From G963665925 sp963676345 (lineage in GTDB: Bacteria > Bacillota > Clostridia > Peptostreptococcales > Acidaminobacteraceae), in the NCBI GenBank assembly GCA_963676345.2, contig CAXXTS010000001.1, positions 744,001 to 808,000 on the forward strand: 64,000 bases of DNA. The letters run 5' to 3'. The notes below the pieces were generated by a model. It saw nothing but the letters and a program-made list of their open reading frames with translations. It was not told the DNA's origin and made no database searches. The position numbers and the translations under genes were made by a program. Positions 10,049 through 18,689 of this stretch are shown here, piece after piece (the stretch's first letter is position 1; each line of letters opens with the position of its first letter).

Positions 10049-10192
10049 ATTGTCCTCCGAACTACGCCCTATGCTCTATCCATATTATAACTGAACACTT
10101 GATAAAAACATAGTCTAATACATGACTCAAGCACTTTGATAGAAGTACTGTTTTCAAAGTTTTCTGTATATAGGCTTGAGGGGCTTAAAACC

Positions 10193-10221
10193 TTGACATC
10201 AGTATTAATAATCCATATAAT
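10193..10221 (+). promoter_or_regulatory. Sigma-70/A promoter of selC
   Basis: A consensus -35 TTGACA (10193-10198) and a consensus -10 TATAAT (10216-10221) are separated by exactly 17 bp, placing the transcript start about 20 nt before the tRNA. Both hexamers are perfect, which predicts strong constitutive expression. Confidence 0.9.
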
Positions 10222-10249
10222 ATGTGGTGTTGATATTTAGAAATTATAT

Positions 10250-10346
10250 GGGAGTGGATGGGTGCTGGTGTGCCCTGCGGTCTTCAACACCGTCTTGAGG
10301 CGTTAAGAGCGTCTTAGGTGAGTTCGATTCTCACACATTCCCGCCA
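10250..10346 (+). tRNA. selC: tRNA-Sec (anticodon UCA)
   Basis: This 97-nt RNA is the selenocysteine tRNA that SelA charges with selenium and SelB delivers to UGA codons. The anticodon arm has a 5-bp stem closing the 7-nt loop CTTCAAC, which gives anticodon TCA. Features typical of tRNA-Sec are present: a long acceptor helix (seven clear pairs plus a poor eighth), an extended D stem with a 4-nt loop, a long variable arm of AGGCG/CGTCT type and a T arm GTGAG-TTCGATT-CTCAC. The 3' CCA is encoded. It has its own perfect promoter and is followed directly by a terminator. The selA/selB genes lie about 50 kb away in the same window. The mismatch at the eighth acceptor pair is slightly unusual. Confidence 0.95.
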
Positions 10347-10350
10347 ATAT

Positions 10351-10386
10351 AAAAAGAGTTCTGACGAATACGTCAGGACTCTTTTT
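10351..10386 (+). terminator. selC terminator
   Basis: AAAAGAGTTCTGACG pairs with CGTCAGGACTCTTTTT around an AATA loop four nucleotides after the tRNA CCA end. The terminal T-run makes it a strong intrinsic terminator; the A-run on the other side could also serve the minus strand gene that ends at 10477. Confidence 0.9.
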
Positions 10387-10476
10387 CGTTTTGGGATGAG
10401 CATCTAAATAAAATGCAGGCCTTTAACTCACCTCAATAAGTATGAGGGTTCGTTCCAATCATCTAGTTGCTGGTTG

Positions 10477-11376
10477 CTATACAATTAATGTGTGCAACCA
10501 ATATGAAACCCCTCCACTAAGTGCAATTAGCCCTGTAATAGCAACTCTATTCCACACCTTATGTTTTTTCAGTTCCGATTCTAACCTCAACAAATATTGT
10601 TCATTGCCTTCTGCTTTAATTTGAACTCTCTCATTTTTGCGTTTGTTTGAATCAACGCCATCCTTCAAGTAGGTTAATACCTTATGTATTTCTCTGATTT
10701 CCATTATGGTTCTCTGTTTTGCTGATTCCAGTATTTCAACTTTGTCGCGCAAGTCTTTAATATCAGATAAAGATTTTGATGATACGGTTTGAAGCGTGTT
10801 GATTGCTGTTTTCGTGCTTCGAGAAGCATTTCTTAACTCAACGATATCAGTTTTGACAATATGAAGCTCTTTTTTTGCACTTTCAAGATCTGTCTGATTC
10901 TTCAGTGGCAGTACTTCATCATTTGCAGCGGTAATCAATCTCTTGATTTCAGCATTTACTGAGTCTGCTCGCTTTTTAATTTCATTTGTATTTTCAGCGT
11001 GGCGCTTGTCAATTCTATGTAAATTATCCTTCACCTCATTATTTAGCTTTTGAATAGCAATCATAGCATTTGCGATATCCAGTTGTGTCGCTTGCTGAGA
11101 ACGAAGCTCTTCTTGTTTTATTCTTAGTTTCGCTTCCATTAAATCTATGACCTCTCTTTCAAGTTTTGATATATCTGAGCGTCTTTTTTTCCCATCTGAT
11201 TGAAGGAGTATATCAAGCTGTTTTATTTTTAAATTTGCATCTATCTTTTCCTCTTCACTAAATCCATCCAGCAAATCAATTCCAGCCTTTTTTTCAAGTT
11301 CTTCAATTTTTTCAAGATTACCATACTTCTCAAATACACCCGCTACACCTCTAATAATGGGTCCTAAGAATGCCAT
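10477..11376 (-). CDS. Tail-anchored coiled-coil protein, unknown function
   Basis: I do not recognise this 299-residue protein. The first 20 residues are hydrophobic and glycine-rich (MAFLGPIIRGVAGVF), followed by long heptad-rich, highly charged helices from about residue 25 to 270 that strongly suggest an extended coiled coil, and a final hydrophobic segment (about 276-298, VAITGLIALSGGVSYW region) that should anchor the C-terminus in the membrane. There are almost no cysteines. It follows the nuclease-like gene by only 8 bp on the same strand and the two should be translated from one mRNA. The pair lies directly behind selC in convergent orientation. A scaffold, effector or sensor role beside its partner is inference. 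Confidence 0.7.
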   Translation of the reverse strand: MAFLGPIIRGVAGVFEKYGNLEKIEELEKKAGIDLLDGFSEEEKIDANLKIKQLDILLQSDGKKRRSDISKLEREVIDLMEAKLRIKQEELRSQQATQLDIANAMIAIQKLNNEVKDNLHRIDKRHAENTNEIKKRADSVNAEIKRLITAANDEVLPLKNQTDLESAKKELHIVKTDIVELRNASRSTKTAINTLQTVSSKSLSDIKDLRDKVEILESAKQRTIMEIREIHKVLTYLKDGVDSNKRKNERVQIKAEGNEQYLLRLESELKKHKVWNRVAITGLIALSGGVSYWLHTLIV

Positions 11377-11384
11377 CTGATCAC

Positions 11385-12572
11385 CTACCTTAGCTCTGTG
11401 TATGGTCCTGCAAGAAGTGGTACTGGCAAATCCGACTTCAGCATACTCCTGAACAGCTCTCTTGTTGCAACCGCCTTTTGAAGGTCAATAATTTTCTGCC
11501 TATCTGCTTCGTTAAACTTATCCATCAAGGCTTTAACACCTCTTGAAGCCAACAAACCTATACCAAACGATGTCAAGCCATCAATGAAGTCTGCTCCATC
11601 GAATATATTAAATACATCTACAGCCTCAAGTGCACCAGCTACAGATTCTATTACATCTACGCCACTGATCAAGTCAACAAGTTCAAAACCTATAGCAGCA
11701 TAACTACCGTACTCAACAACCTCAAGGGCTTTTGTAGTTGTGTATGCAAAACTGCTGCTGATGTTTGATATCTTTTGATTACTTGATTGTATGCCTCGTA
11801 TTGATATCCAACTAGCGAGCGATGCTACAAACAATGGATTCAAATCGAAACCACTTTCTAACCCGCCTGCTCCAAAATCGATAAAACCATCTGCAATCCC
11901 TGCAGCCAAGGCCACATCAACCACTTTCTTTTGCTTTGAAGGATTATCTTTGAAAAATTGCAGCATAGCATAAAAGCCACCCGTCAATGCTGCATTTCCA
12001 ACATCCCCAAGACCATCCCAGAAGTCGTTTAAGGCATCTGTTTCACTCACCCCTTGTTCAGCTGCATATGTCATTGCAACATATTCACCGGTCCCGCGTT
12101 CTAGCCCATCAAGACCATAATCACTTAAAGCATCGCCGACTTCTGTTGTAAGTGTCTGATTACTAATACCTGAGCTGTCGAGTCCTAGCTCAAATGCCAC
12201 CTCATCTGTAGCTATAATCGGTGTGTCAGGATACTTTTCCATCGCATCCATTACATAATCTGGCGAAGCTGTGGCTTTCAGCTGAACCTCAATTTCATGC
12301 CCGGTTTCAAAATCAGTTAAAATCACATCACTTCCAGGGTGATTCACTGCTTCATGGATATCTGCAAAAATTGAATCCCCATCTGTGTTTTCAATATCTT
12401 GATAATACAATTCGTGGGCAATTCCTTTGATGTTGTTCAAAACACCCTCAGCCTGATTAGAATCATATTGACTTAGGTAACCCTGAATATCTGAATCTGA
12501 TGAGAACTGATTTAAGTCATTTGTTGACCTGATCAAAGCTTCACGTACATACTCCTGAATATTGTCATTCAA
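11385..12572 (-). CDS. Unknown protein with a D...QxK nuclease-like N-terminus and hydrophobic glycine-rich C-terminal region
   Basis: No family is recognised with confidence. A start at TTG 12572 (395 aa) is preferred over the ATG at 12590 because GGAGGG sits inside the longer version, 6 nt before TTG. Residues about 45-105 resemble the core of Mrr-like PD-(D/E)xK enzymes: helix IKGIAHELYY with E54, then GSDVILTD with D82, then EIEVQLKAT giving Q97-x-K99, the D...QxK arrangement seen in Mrr-type restriction nucleases. Residues about 195-365 hold several alanine/glycine-rich hydrophobic stretches (for example NPLFVASLASWISI and GFELVDLISGV) that could insert in or associate with a membrane. 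A coiled-coil, tail-anchored protein gene follows at 8 bp. Function is unknown; a defence or toxin role is a hypothesis, and the nuclease reading rests on only three residues. Confidence 0.65.
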   Translation of the reverse strand: MNDNIQEYVREALIRSTNDLNQFSSDSDIQGYLSQYDSNQAEGVLNNIKGIAHELYYQDIENTDGDSIFADIHEAVNHPGSDVILTDFETGHEIEVQLKATASPDYVMDAMEKYPDTPIIATDEVAFELGLDSSGISNQTLTTEVGDALSDYGLDGLERGTGEYVAMTYAAEQGVSETDALNDFWDGLGDVGNAALTGGFYAMLQFFKDNPSKQKKVVDVALAAGIADGFIDFGAGGLESGFDLNPLFVASLASWISIRGIQSSNQKISNISSSFAYTTTKALEVVEYGSYAAIGFELVDLISGVDVIESVAGALEAVDVFNIFDGADFIDGLTSFGIGLLASRGVKALMDKFNEADRQKIIDLQKAVATRELFRSMLKSDLPVPLLAGPYTELR

Positions 12573-12790
12573 AGATATCCCTCCATACACCCTTCATCTT
12601 AAAGTGCAATAAATTGCCCAATACATTTGCTACTATCTTATCACAATATTTAGGACACTAATATAATCTATTTAATCATTAACAAATATTGGAATACAAG
12701 GATAAAATATTGTATGAGATGGGCTTCAAAATCTACCACCCCTTTCGAAATCATTTGAATCATCCCAGATTTCTCTGACCTATAAATGCA

Positions 12791-12848
12791 CACCAAAAAA
12801 ACGATGTTCCATACCCCGCTTCCCAAAAGGAAGGAGATATGGAACACC
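12791..12848 (-). terminator. Terminator downstream of the 77-aa gene
   Basis: On the minus strand GTTCCATATCTCC and GGGGTATGGAAC arms enclose an inner CTTCC/GGAAG-type hairpin, followed by a seven-T run. It separates the 77-aa gene from the two-gene module beyond. The stretch 12573-12790 otherwise shows nothing but AT-rich sequence, presumably including the promoter of the module. Confidence 0.85.
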
Positions 12849-12875
12849 GCTTTAAAATGATGAATGAAGCTCAGC

Positions 12876-13109
12876 CTATAACCAAGTATCTAGTTCATCT
12901 GCGTAAGCATCCATATGCGCCACAGACAAATTAGGGTTTGCATCCGTTACATCGAATGTAAAACACTTTTCTCCATGGTCAACGACTGTGACAGTTTGAT
13001 TTGTGCCAGTTCTCTCAAGCATCAGTTTTTTGAACATATCGGTATTTCCATCTGCGGAAGCGATACATTCGGCAAATACTCCGAAGCTGACAGTTGCAAT
13101 ACTCGTCAT
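12876..13109 (-). CDS. Small protein of 77 aa, unknown
   Basis: A 77-residue acidic protein beginning MTSIATVSFGVFAEC and ending in a Leu-Asp-Thr-Trp-Leu tail. Support for a real gene is a strong ribosome binding site (AAAGGAGGATG) 5 nt before the ATG, a strong terminator directly after it and an absence of a competing frame. It has two cysteines (residues 15 and 49) and a predicted beta-strand-rich middle (TVTVVDHGEKCFTFDV). It is not secreted and has no membrane segment. It stands alone between the U32 gene and the two-gene module. No family is recognised. Confidence 0.7.
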   Translation of the reverse strand: MTSIATVSFGVFAECIASADGNTDMFKKLMLERTGTNQTVTVVDHGEKCFTFDVTDANPNLSVAHMDAYADELDTWL

Positions 13110-13224
13110 AATTCATCCTCCTTTTGTATTAGATATTACCCTTGTAATATCTACTTCATATATATCACATTTAAAAGTGTCTAATCTAAAGCTTAGGAGG
13201 TTTATTTGTAAAATTGTAATTTTA

Positions 13225-15468
13225 TTACATAATTTCTTTGTTAAAATGGCCTCTTGTATCTGTTTCTTGATTAAAAACGGATCTTTTTTCTGTGCCCTTT
13301 AACTTGTTTAAAGCATTTTGAATGGTTTTCACAACCTGGTCTTCCGATTCAACTGTGAAGTTCAGTCTGAAGGCCTCAATACCTTCTATGCTCTGTAATT
13401 CGTCTAAAAGGTTTAGTGTCTTACCATTTAGAATAGTTGTCGTGCAATCTTCATGAGAAATGATTGGGAACGTTCCGTGTTCATCTTTTAACTCATATTG
13501 CTTTGTTTTGCAAACGCTGCACTGGCCCACAGTTCCCATGGGGCAATATTTTGTAAACATCAGTGGTGCCTTACCATATACGATCATTTCAAGAGCTGGG
13601 GCGCCACCGTTTTTATCATAATAGGTATGCACCAGATCATCAATTTGGCTTTTATTCAGCTCATAAGACAGGGTCACGCGTTTTGCACCCAGTTTGTAGA
13701 GTTCATAGCAGCTCGTTGAATTTACAACATTTAAAGAATAATCTGTAACAAAAGGATTCGTCTGTCTATAGTGATGTATGCCGCCATATCCACCAATGAG
13801 AAGTTGCCCTTCTTTGTCTTTATAATTATTCTGGTTTCTTCTGATTGTGTTTTCAAAATAGATTTCATCAATGCCACAGCTTAAACATGCATCATACTGT
13901 TCCTGTGTGAATACAGATGCAGTAAGATAAGGCTTTTTAGGTTCAAAGCTAATCTTTTCTCTTTCTTTTGGAGCCTTAGTTCTTGTCTTTTGACTGCTGA
14001 GTTTAGCCTCGTAAAGTCCCTCAACGATCTCTCTTCTTGCTGAATTTAAGAGCTTAGCTGGAATAAAAGCATTGCACTCTTCATACTCCACATGATTAAG
14101 CTGAAAAACAGAATCACTCAATCTTGAAAGCTGTTTGATAAGCTGGTCTTTTGAAGTTGGATTATTAATGGCTTCGCCAAGTACCTCTTCACTCTCATAA
14201 AGGTAATGGACACCTAATCCCTGTGCATCTATCACAAGTTTCGCCTCAGGATATGCATACACTCGCAGATCGAGGTTAAAACGCTGAAACTCTGTTTCTA
14301 GAGAGGCTTCGAGTTCTTTGTAATAGTTGTAGTCCTTCGTAACATATACAAAATCACCCTCCGAAAGTTTCTCTTTTATTTTGATATAGCAAACGTCATC
14401 TGCCTTATTAATCAGGTTGCCCTCTTTGTCGTAGAGCTTGGCAACGGTCAGAACAACATCTTCATTATTATGATTGATTCGGATAATATCATTTTGATTT
14501 AATGGACGAGAAAGCCTAATTTCGTACATATTTCTAACACTGCGACTAATTCTGCCTATTTCAATACCATAGTTGTTTGGCCTTTGTATGTTGGCTAGGT
14601 CTTTCTTATCTTCATGGAATAAATAGCCCTTGGTAAAGGTTCTATTGAATGTTTTACTCAGGTTGTCCTTATCTTCCTCGGACACTTTATGATCTAAAGC
14701 CTTACGATATTTGGATACCGTGTTTGCTACATAGGCCGGTTCTTTCATTCGTCCTTCAATTTTTAAAGAGTCAATGCCTCTGAGTTCATCAATGTAATCG
14801 ATTGTTTTAAGGTCCTTAGGAGATAAAATATAGTTTTTCCCTAGAGAAGTTCCTGTTGTTTTGTCGATAAGTTCATACGCTTTACGGCATGAGCCAACGC
14901 ATCTACCACGATTTCCGCTGCGATAGCCAATAAGCCCTGACATAAGGCAGTTTCCAGAGTAAGATACACATAAAGCACCATGCACAAAAATTTCAAGTGG
15001 AATTTTCGCAGCTTTTCTGATTTCTTTGACCTTTTCAATTTCAACCTCACGCGATAAAACCACTCTCTTGGCACCCATCTCTTTTAAAAGCAAGGTCCCG
15101 TCTAAATCGTCTATGCCCATCTGAGTTGAACAGTGGGCTTCCATATCAATAAAGTTTTCAATGATGTAGTCAAAAGCCGCTAAATCCTGAACGATAATGC
15201 CGTCAACACCGATTTCGTTGAGCGCATTCATCTGAGCTTTCATCTCTTCCACTTCGTTTTCAAAAACGATGGTATTCATGGTAACGTAAATTCTAACATT
15301 TCTCAAATGCGCGTATCTAACCGCCTCTTTAAGCGAGTCCATATCAAAATTTGATGAGTATGCACGCGCACCAAATTTTTGCATGCCTAAGTATATTGCA
15401 TCACAACCATTAGAAATGGCAGCTTTTAAAGCTTCCATATTTCCCGCTGGAGCTAATAATTCAGTCAT
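13225..15468 (-). CDS. U32-family (peptidase U32, DUF3656) RNA hydroxylation enzyme, RlhA-like
   Basis: U32 proteins with a DUF3656 domain are, in Escherichia coli, RlhA, which forms 5-hydroxycytidine in 23S rRNA; related members (TrhP) act on tRNA. The 747-residue product starts TELLAPAGNMEALKAAI and shows the U32 core: GCDAIYLGM, VHGALCVSYSGNCLMSGLIGYRSGNRGRCVGSCRKAY-region with clustered cysteines (near residues 160-200), and SLKIEGRMKEP. The central part (about 300-500) matches the DUF3656 insertion, and a second cysteine set CPMGTVGQCSVCK lies near 635. The ATG at 15468 is chosen because GGAGG lies 5 nt before it; an upstream ATG at 15498 has no such site. An ABC-F gene precedes it on the same strand by 125 bp. 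The older peptidase label is doubtful for this subgroup. Confidence 0.82.
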   Translation of the reverse strand: MTELLAPAGNMEALKAAISNGCDAIYLGMQKFGARAYSSNFDMDSLKEAVRYAHLRNVRIYVTMNTIVFENEVEEMKAQMNALNEIGVDGIIVQDLAAFDYIIENFIDMEAHCSTQMGIDDLDGTLLLKEMGAKRVVLSREVEIEKVKEIRKAAKIPLEIFVHGALCVSYSGNCLMSGLIGYRSGNRGRCVGSCRKAYELIDKTTGTSLGKNYILSPKDLKTIDYIDELRGIDSLKIEGRMKEPAYVANTVSKYRKALDHKVSEEDKDNLSKTFNRTFTKGYLFHEDKKDLANIQRPNNYGIEIGRISRSVRNMYEIRLSRPLNQNDIIRINHNNEDVVLTVAKLYDKEGNLINKADDVCYIKIKEKLSEGDFVYVTKDYNYYKELEASLETEFQRFNLDLRVYAYPEAKLVIDAQGLGVHYLYESEEVLGEAINNPTSKDQLIKQLSRLSDSVFQLNHVEYEECNAFIPAKLLNSARREIVEGLYEAKLSSQKTRTKAPKEREKISFEPKKPYLTASVFTQEQYDACLSCGIDEIYFENTIRRNQNNYKDKEGQLLIGGYGGIHHYRQTNPFVTDYSLNVVNSTSCYELYKLGAKRVTLSYELNKSQIDDLVHTYYDKNGGAPALEMIVYGKAPLMFTKYCPMGTVGQCSVCKTKQYELKDEHGTFPIISHEDCTTTILNGKTLNLLDELQSIEGIEAFRLNFTVESEDQVVKTIQNALNKLKGTEKRSVFNQETDTRGHFNKEIM

Positions 15469-15593
15469 TTTTTCCTCCATACTACGCACATAGTGCACTC
15501 AGATTACAAATAGGCCTTGCCTCTTTCACCTGCGCAACCAGCGTGAATTATTCAAAGGCTCAACGCTTCATAGCATTTCACAGCCCGTCTTTG

Positions 15594-17330
15594 CTACTGA
15601 GCACTAAGTGCTTCTAACTGGTCGCAAAGTTTTTCAACTTTTTGCAAATCATTCTTCTTAAAGGCCAAAGTAATGTTGGTTTCTATATCCTGTCTTCTCT
15701 TATCCACTTCTAAATACTTCACATCGAAGAACTTATTGTAAACCATTTTTCTAAAAGTACGTTTACGCATCCGTCTGATTGAATTGTCTTCTACAAGCAA
15801 TACATACTCAGCACAGTTGGACACAAGGTAAAAATCATGACTGATCATAAGAACTGCACCTTTGTACTCCGAAATGGCCTTTTCCATTGCCATTTGTGAA
15901 AAAACATCTAAATGACTGGTCGGTTCATCTAATATAAGAAGCTCAGCATCGGTACTCGCAATCATGGCAATTTGAAGCAGGTTCTTCTCACCGCCTGATA
16001 GCTGAGAAACCTTCTGCTTTAATGTATCTGCCTCTAGGCAGTAATCACTCAAGTATCTGCGAATTCTCGCTTTTGTTACAAAGCCCAAGTCTTCCATAAC
16101 CTCATATACCGTCTTGGATTCATCTAAATTCTCGCCTTGAATTTGTGACAAGCATGCATAGCTTGTATTCTCATCGATATGAATAGCTGGATGGTTATTT
16201 CTTAAAATGTCGCGTACTAAAGTTGTCTTGCCTGTACCATTAGCCCCAATTATGGCGACCTTTTCACCCGCTTTCAACTCAAAGGTGATATTTTCAAGCA
16301 GGCTTTCATCAAATGAAACACTATAGTCTGTAATGTTTAGAACAGGATGATCTTCTGTAATTTCTACTTCCTGAAGCTCAATTTTAGGTTCACGCAGTTC
16401 GATGAAAGGTGGCTTAATTTGTCTTGCACGGAGGCGGTCAAGCTGTGTTTGTTTTGCATTAACAGCACGTCCAATAACCGGATTTATAAGTGCCGTAGCT
16501 CTTTCTCTTAGAATTTCAACCCGCTTCTCAACACGTTCAATTTCTTCTTGCTCTTCAATACTCTGCAGTTTTAATCGTAGTTTTTCCTTAAATAAGGCAG
16601 CACGATACTCCGAGTAATTCCCATCATATTCTTGAAGATCACCGTTCTCTAGGTGTAGAATCTTATCAAAACAATGATTGAGCAAGTATCTATTATGTGT
16701 AATTACGATTAATGTACCCTTATATCCATTAATCAAGTGACTCAGTCTATTTAAGTTTCCAAAGTCAAGAAAAACGTCTGGTTCATCAAGAACCAATAGA
16801 TCCTGAGAAAGGAGCATAACTCTCATAATCTGTAGTAATTTATACTCTCCACCACTAAGTTGGCATAGCTTGGTTTCTTCTAAATCACGCATTCCAGCTA
16901 CATAGAGTTGCTTGCGGATGTTACTTGCATAATTGTCACCATCCATTGCCTCAAAGGCATCTAGAAGCGCCTGATACTTTTCAAATAATGGCTCCATGTC
17001 TTCAGCCACTGCCATTTCATCACACACAGCAAGGGTATCCTGCTGATTTTCCACGAATTGCTCGCTTAAATATTCAAAAACGGTACATTCCTGCTCTTTA
17101 TCGTTTACTGTAAATTGGCTGGCATAACCAATACGGCACTTTTCATCTATGCTTATTTTCCCATCGTACAAATACTCATCAGGATGAATAAGCATATCAA
17201 CAAGCGTTGATTTACCTGAACCGTTGCTTCCAATAAAAGCACAGTGTTGCCCCGCTTCTAATGTAAACGAAATCTCTTTATATAACTCTTTTGCAGGAAA
17301 ACCATAAGAAAGTTCTTCTACTTGAATCAT
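15594..17330 (-). CDS. ABC-F family ATPase (ribosome-associated, possible antibiotic-resistance or translation factor)
   Basis: A 578-residue protein with two ABC nucleotide-binding domains and no membrane segment, the layout of ABC-F proteins that bind the ribosomal E site. Domain 1 has Walker A GSNGSGKST (near 35), signature LSGGE and Walker B VLDEPDVFLD; domain 2 has GANGTGKTT (near 357), LSGGEKN and ILDEPTSHLD. The linker between them (about 240-320) is charged and helical with an interdomain arm. ABC-F members include EttA-like translation factors and the Lsa/Vga/OptrA resistance proteins; the D in the first Walker B region (DEPDVFLD rather than DEPTNHLD) resembles the resistance-type Lsa-like branch, but that is weak evidence. 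Start ATG at 17330 is the only good candidate. It probably shares a transcript with the U32 gene. Confidence 0.88.
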   Translation of the reverse strand: MIQVEELSYGFPAKELYKEISFTLEAGQHCAFIGSNGSGKSTLVDMLIHPDEYLYDGKISIDEKCRIGYASQFTVNDKEQECTVFEYLSEQFVENQQDTLAVCDEMAVAEDMEPLFEKYQALLDAFEAMDGDNYASNIRKQLYVAGMRDLEETKLCQLSGGEYKLLQIMRVMLLSQDLLVLDEPDVFLDFGNLNRLSHLINGYKGTLIVITHNRYLLNHCFDKILHLENGDLQEYDGNYSEYRAALFKEKLRLKLQSIEEQEEIERVEKRVEILRERATALINPVIGRAVNAKQTQLDRLRARQIKPPFIELREPKIELQEVEITEDHPVLNITDYSVSFDESLLENITFELKAGEKVAIIGANGTGKTTLVRDILRNNHPAIHIDENTSYACLSQIQGENLDESKTVYEVMEDLGFVTKARIRRYLSDYCLEADTLKQKVSQLSGGEKNLLQIAMIASTDAELLILDEPTSHLDVFSQMAMEKAISEYKGAVLMISHDFYLVSNCAEYVLLVEDNSIRRMRKRTFRKMVYNKFFDVKYLEVDKRRQDIETNITLAFKKNDLQKVEKLCDQLEALSAQ

Positions 17331-17841
17331 TTCATTATCCTCAATTCTAAAAACGTGTCTAATTTTATCACAGAAGGATTATATCAATTCATACTGCACA
17401 ACACAAGAAAAGTAATAATTGTACATCCGAGTAGGAGGTGATAGATTGGTTCAATAAATGTTCTGATTGATGCCACATAGCCTCCATATCTGCTTTCCAA
17501 GCTTCGAATAGTTATTGGACTTTGGTTTGTATAGCAACCTCATCCACTTGGTTAAGCCTCGAATATTTTGTATACCCCATATCGGACTTTCACCGACTAG
17601 AGTGCTCAAAGCCGGGCACGGAACAAAAGAAGCGCTTGAATCTAAATGACTTCAAGCGCTTTTTTGATCTTTTAATTTGGGACGCAATTTGAAAATCTGC
17701 AAAGTCCATTGGTTTTGGTCGGTTTAGGTCAGTTTTGGTCGGCTGACTTGCAAATTTAATTCAGATTACAGACCTCTATAAGTCAGCATATAGGCGCGCT
17801 ATTACATAATGCTTACACCGCCACCTGATTAATGTATGCTG
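17331..17841. other. 510-bp non-coding stretch, possibly decayed sequence
   Basis: No complete gene is visible. An isolated strong Shine-Dalgarno AGGAGGTGAT near 17434 is followed by frames that close quickly. The part 17570-17625 (CATATCGGACTTTCACCGAC onward) looks like the non-coding end of insertion elements I have seen elsewhere, but I cannot prove it. Three nearby copies of a GGTTTTGGTCGG-like unit lie at 17711-17743. The intrinsic terminator at 17630-17666 is the only clear element. Confidence 0.5.
17630..17666. terminator. Intrinsic terminator (probably end of the BKACE operon)
   Basis: AAGCGCTTGAA and TTCAAGCGCTT pair perfectly around TCTAAATGAC. A T6 run follows on the plus strand and CTTCTTTTG follows on the minus strand, so it could end transcripts from either side, including the BKACE operon that stops at 17842. 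Confidence 0.8.
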
Positions 17842-18666
17842 TTACAGTCCTAAAATTTGACGTGCTTGGTCCGGTGTAGCAACTTCTCTATCGGCTTCTT
17901 TAATCATTCGAGCGGCACGTTCAACCAGCTGAGCATTTGAATTTGCCAATTCACCTTTGCTATAGAGTACATTGTCTTCCATTCCAACACGTACATGCCC
18001 TCCCATTGCGATGGCTGTCGCCAAAATTGGCAAATGCCCCTTTCCAATACCGAAGGCAGACCAAGTCGAGTCTTCTGGCAACAAACTTTTCAAATATACA
18101 AGGTTCTCAACCGTTGCAGCCGTTCCGCCTGGTGCACCCATAACAAATTGATAATGCAGCGACCCTTTTAGAACGCCTTTCTTCTTATAATATAAAGAAT
18201 TGTAAACCATGCCTGCGTCAAAAATTTCTATTTCCGGTTTTACATGATTCTCAATCATCGTTTGACCAAGTTCCTCTAAAAAGTTTGGATGATTAATGAA
18301 CAACCCGCTGTGCATCCAGTTCATAGAACCACAGTCATAGGAAGCCATTTCCGGCTTGATCGTACGCAGGTGAAGCTGTCGTGTTTCATCGGTAGCCTCT
18401 AAGTCGCCTGACGTTGTCAAATTAATGATAATATCACACTTTTCACGAATTAACTTAACGGTTTCACTGAATTTTCTTTCATCCATTGTGCCTTTGCCAG
18501 AATCATCACGCATATGGAGATGCGCAACAGCTGCCCCTGCTTGATATGATTCATATACACTCTCTGCTATCTCAACAGGTGTCAACGGCACATTGGGATT
18601 GTCTTTTTTAGTCGGAAACGCACCAGTTGGCGCTACTGTAATTATTGTCTTGTTTTTGAGTGTCAT
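17842..18666 (-). CDS. BKACE family beta-keto acid cleavage enzyme (Kce-like, DUF849)
   Basis: BKACE enzymes transfer the beta-keto acid's acetyl-methyl half: a beta-keto acid plus acetyl-CoA gives acetoacetate plus a new acyl-CoA; the founding member acts on 3-keto-5-aminohexanoate in lysine fermentation. The 274-residue product has the metal-binding HLHMRDD motif (H49, H51), the IINLTTSGD strand near 100, the YDCGSMN stretch near 125, and the GMEDN motif near 229, all typical of the family. It is the last gene of a likely operon behind a 3-hydroxyacyl dehydrogenase-like gene and an AtoE-type carrier, with 23 bp between it and the latter. Substrate cannot be assigned; carnitine-derived or amino-keto acids are options. 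Confidence 0.88.
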   Translation of the reverse strand: MTLKNKTIITVAPTGAFPTKKDNPNVPLTPVEIAESVYESYQAGAAVAHLHMRDDSGKGTMDERKFSETVKLIREKCDIIINLTTSGDLEATDETRQLHLRTIKPEMASYDCGSMNWMHSGLFINHPNFLEELGQTMIENHVKPEIEIFDAGMVYNSLYYKKKGVLKGSLHYQFVMGAPGGTAATVENLVYLKSLLPEDSTWSAFGIGKGHLPILATAIAMGGHVRVGMEDNVLYSKGELANSNAQLVERAARMIKEADREVATPDQARQILGL

Positions 18667-18689
18667 CTTTTATATCTCCTTTTATATAA

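Noticed and set aside
10346..13200. Integrated island with direct repeats of the selC 3' end
   Set aside because: I found no second copy of the tRNA 3' sequence in the window, and no integrase or recombinase gene.
17434..17700. Possible selenoprotein reading through a TGA in the gap after the ABC-F gene
   Set aside because: The frame has no start codon with a suitable spacing, no conserved family signature and no clear SECIS-like hairpin after the TGA.
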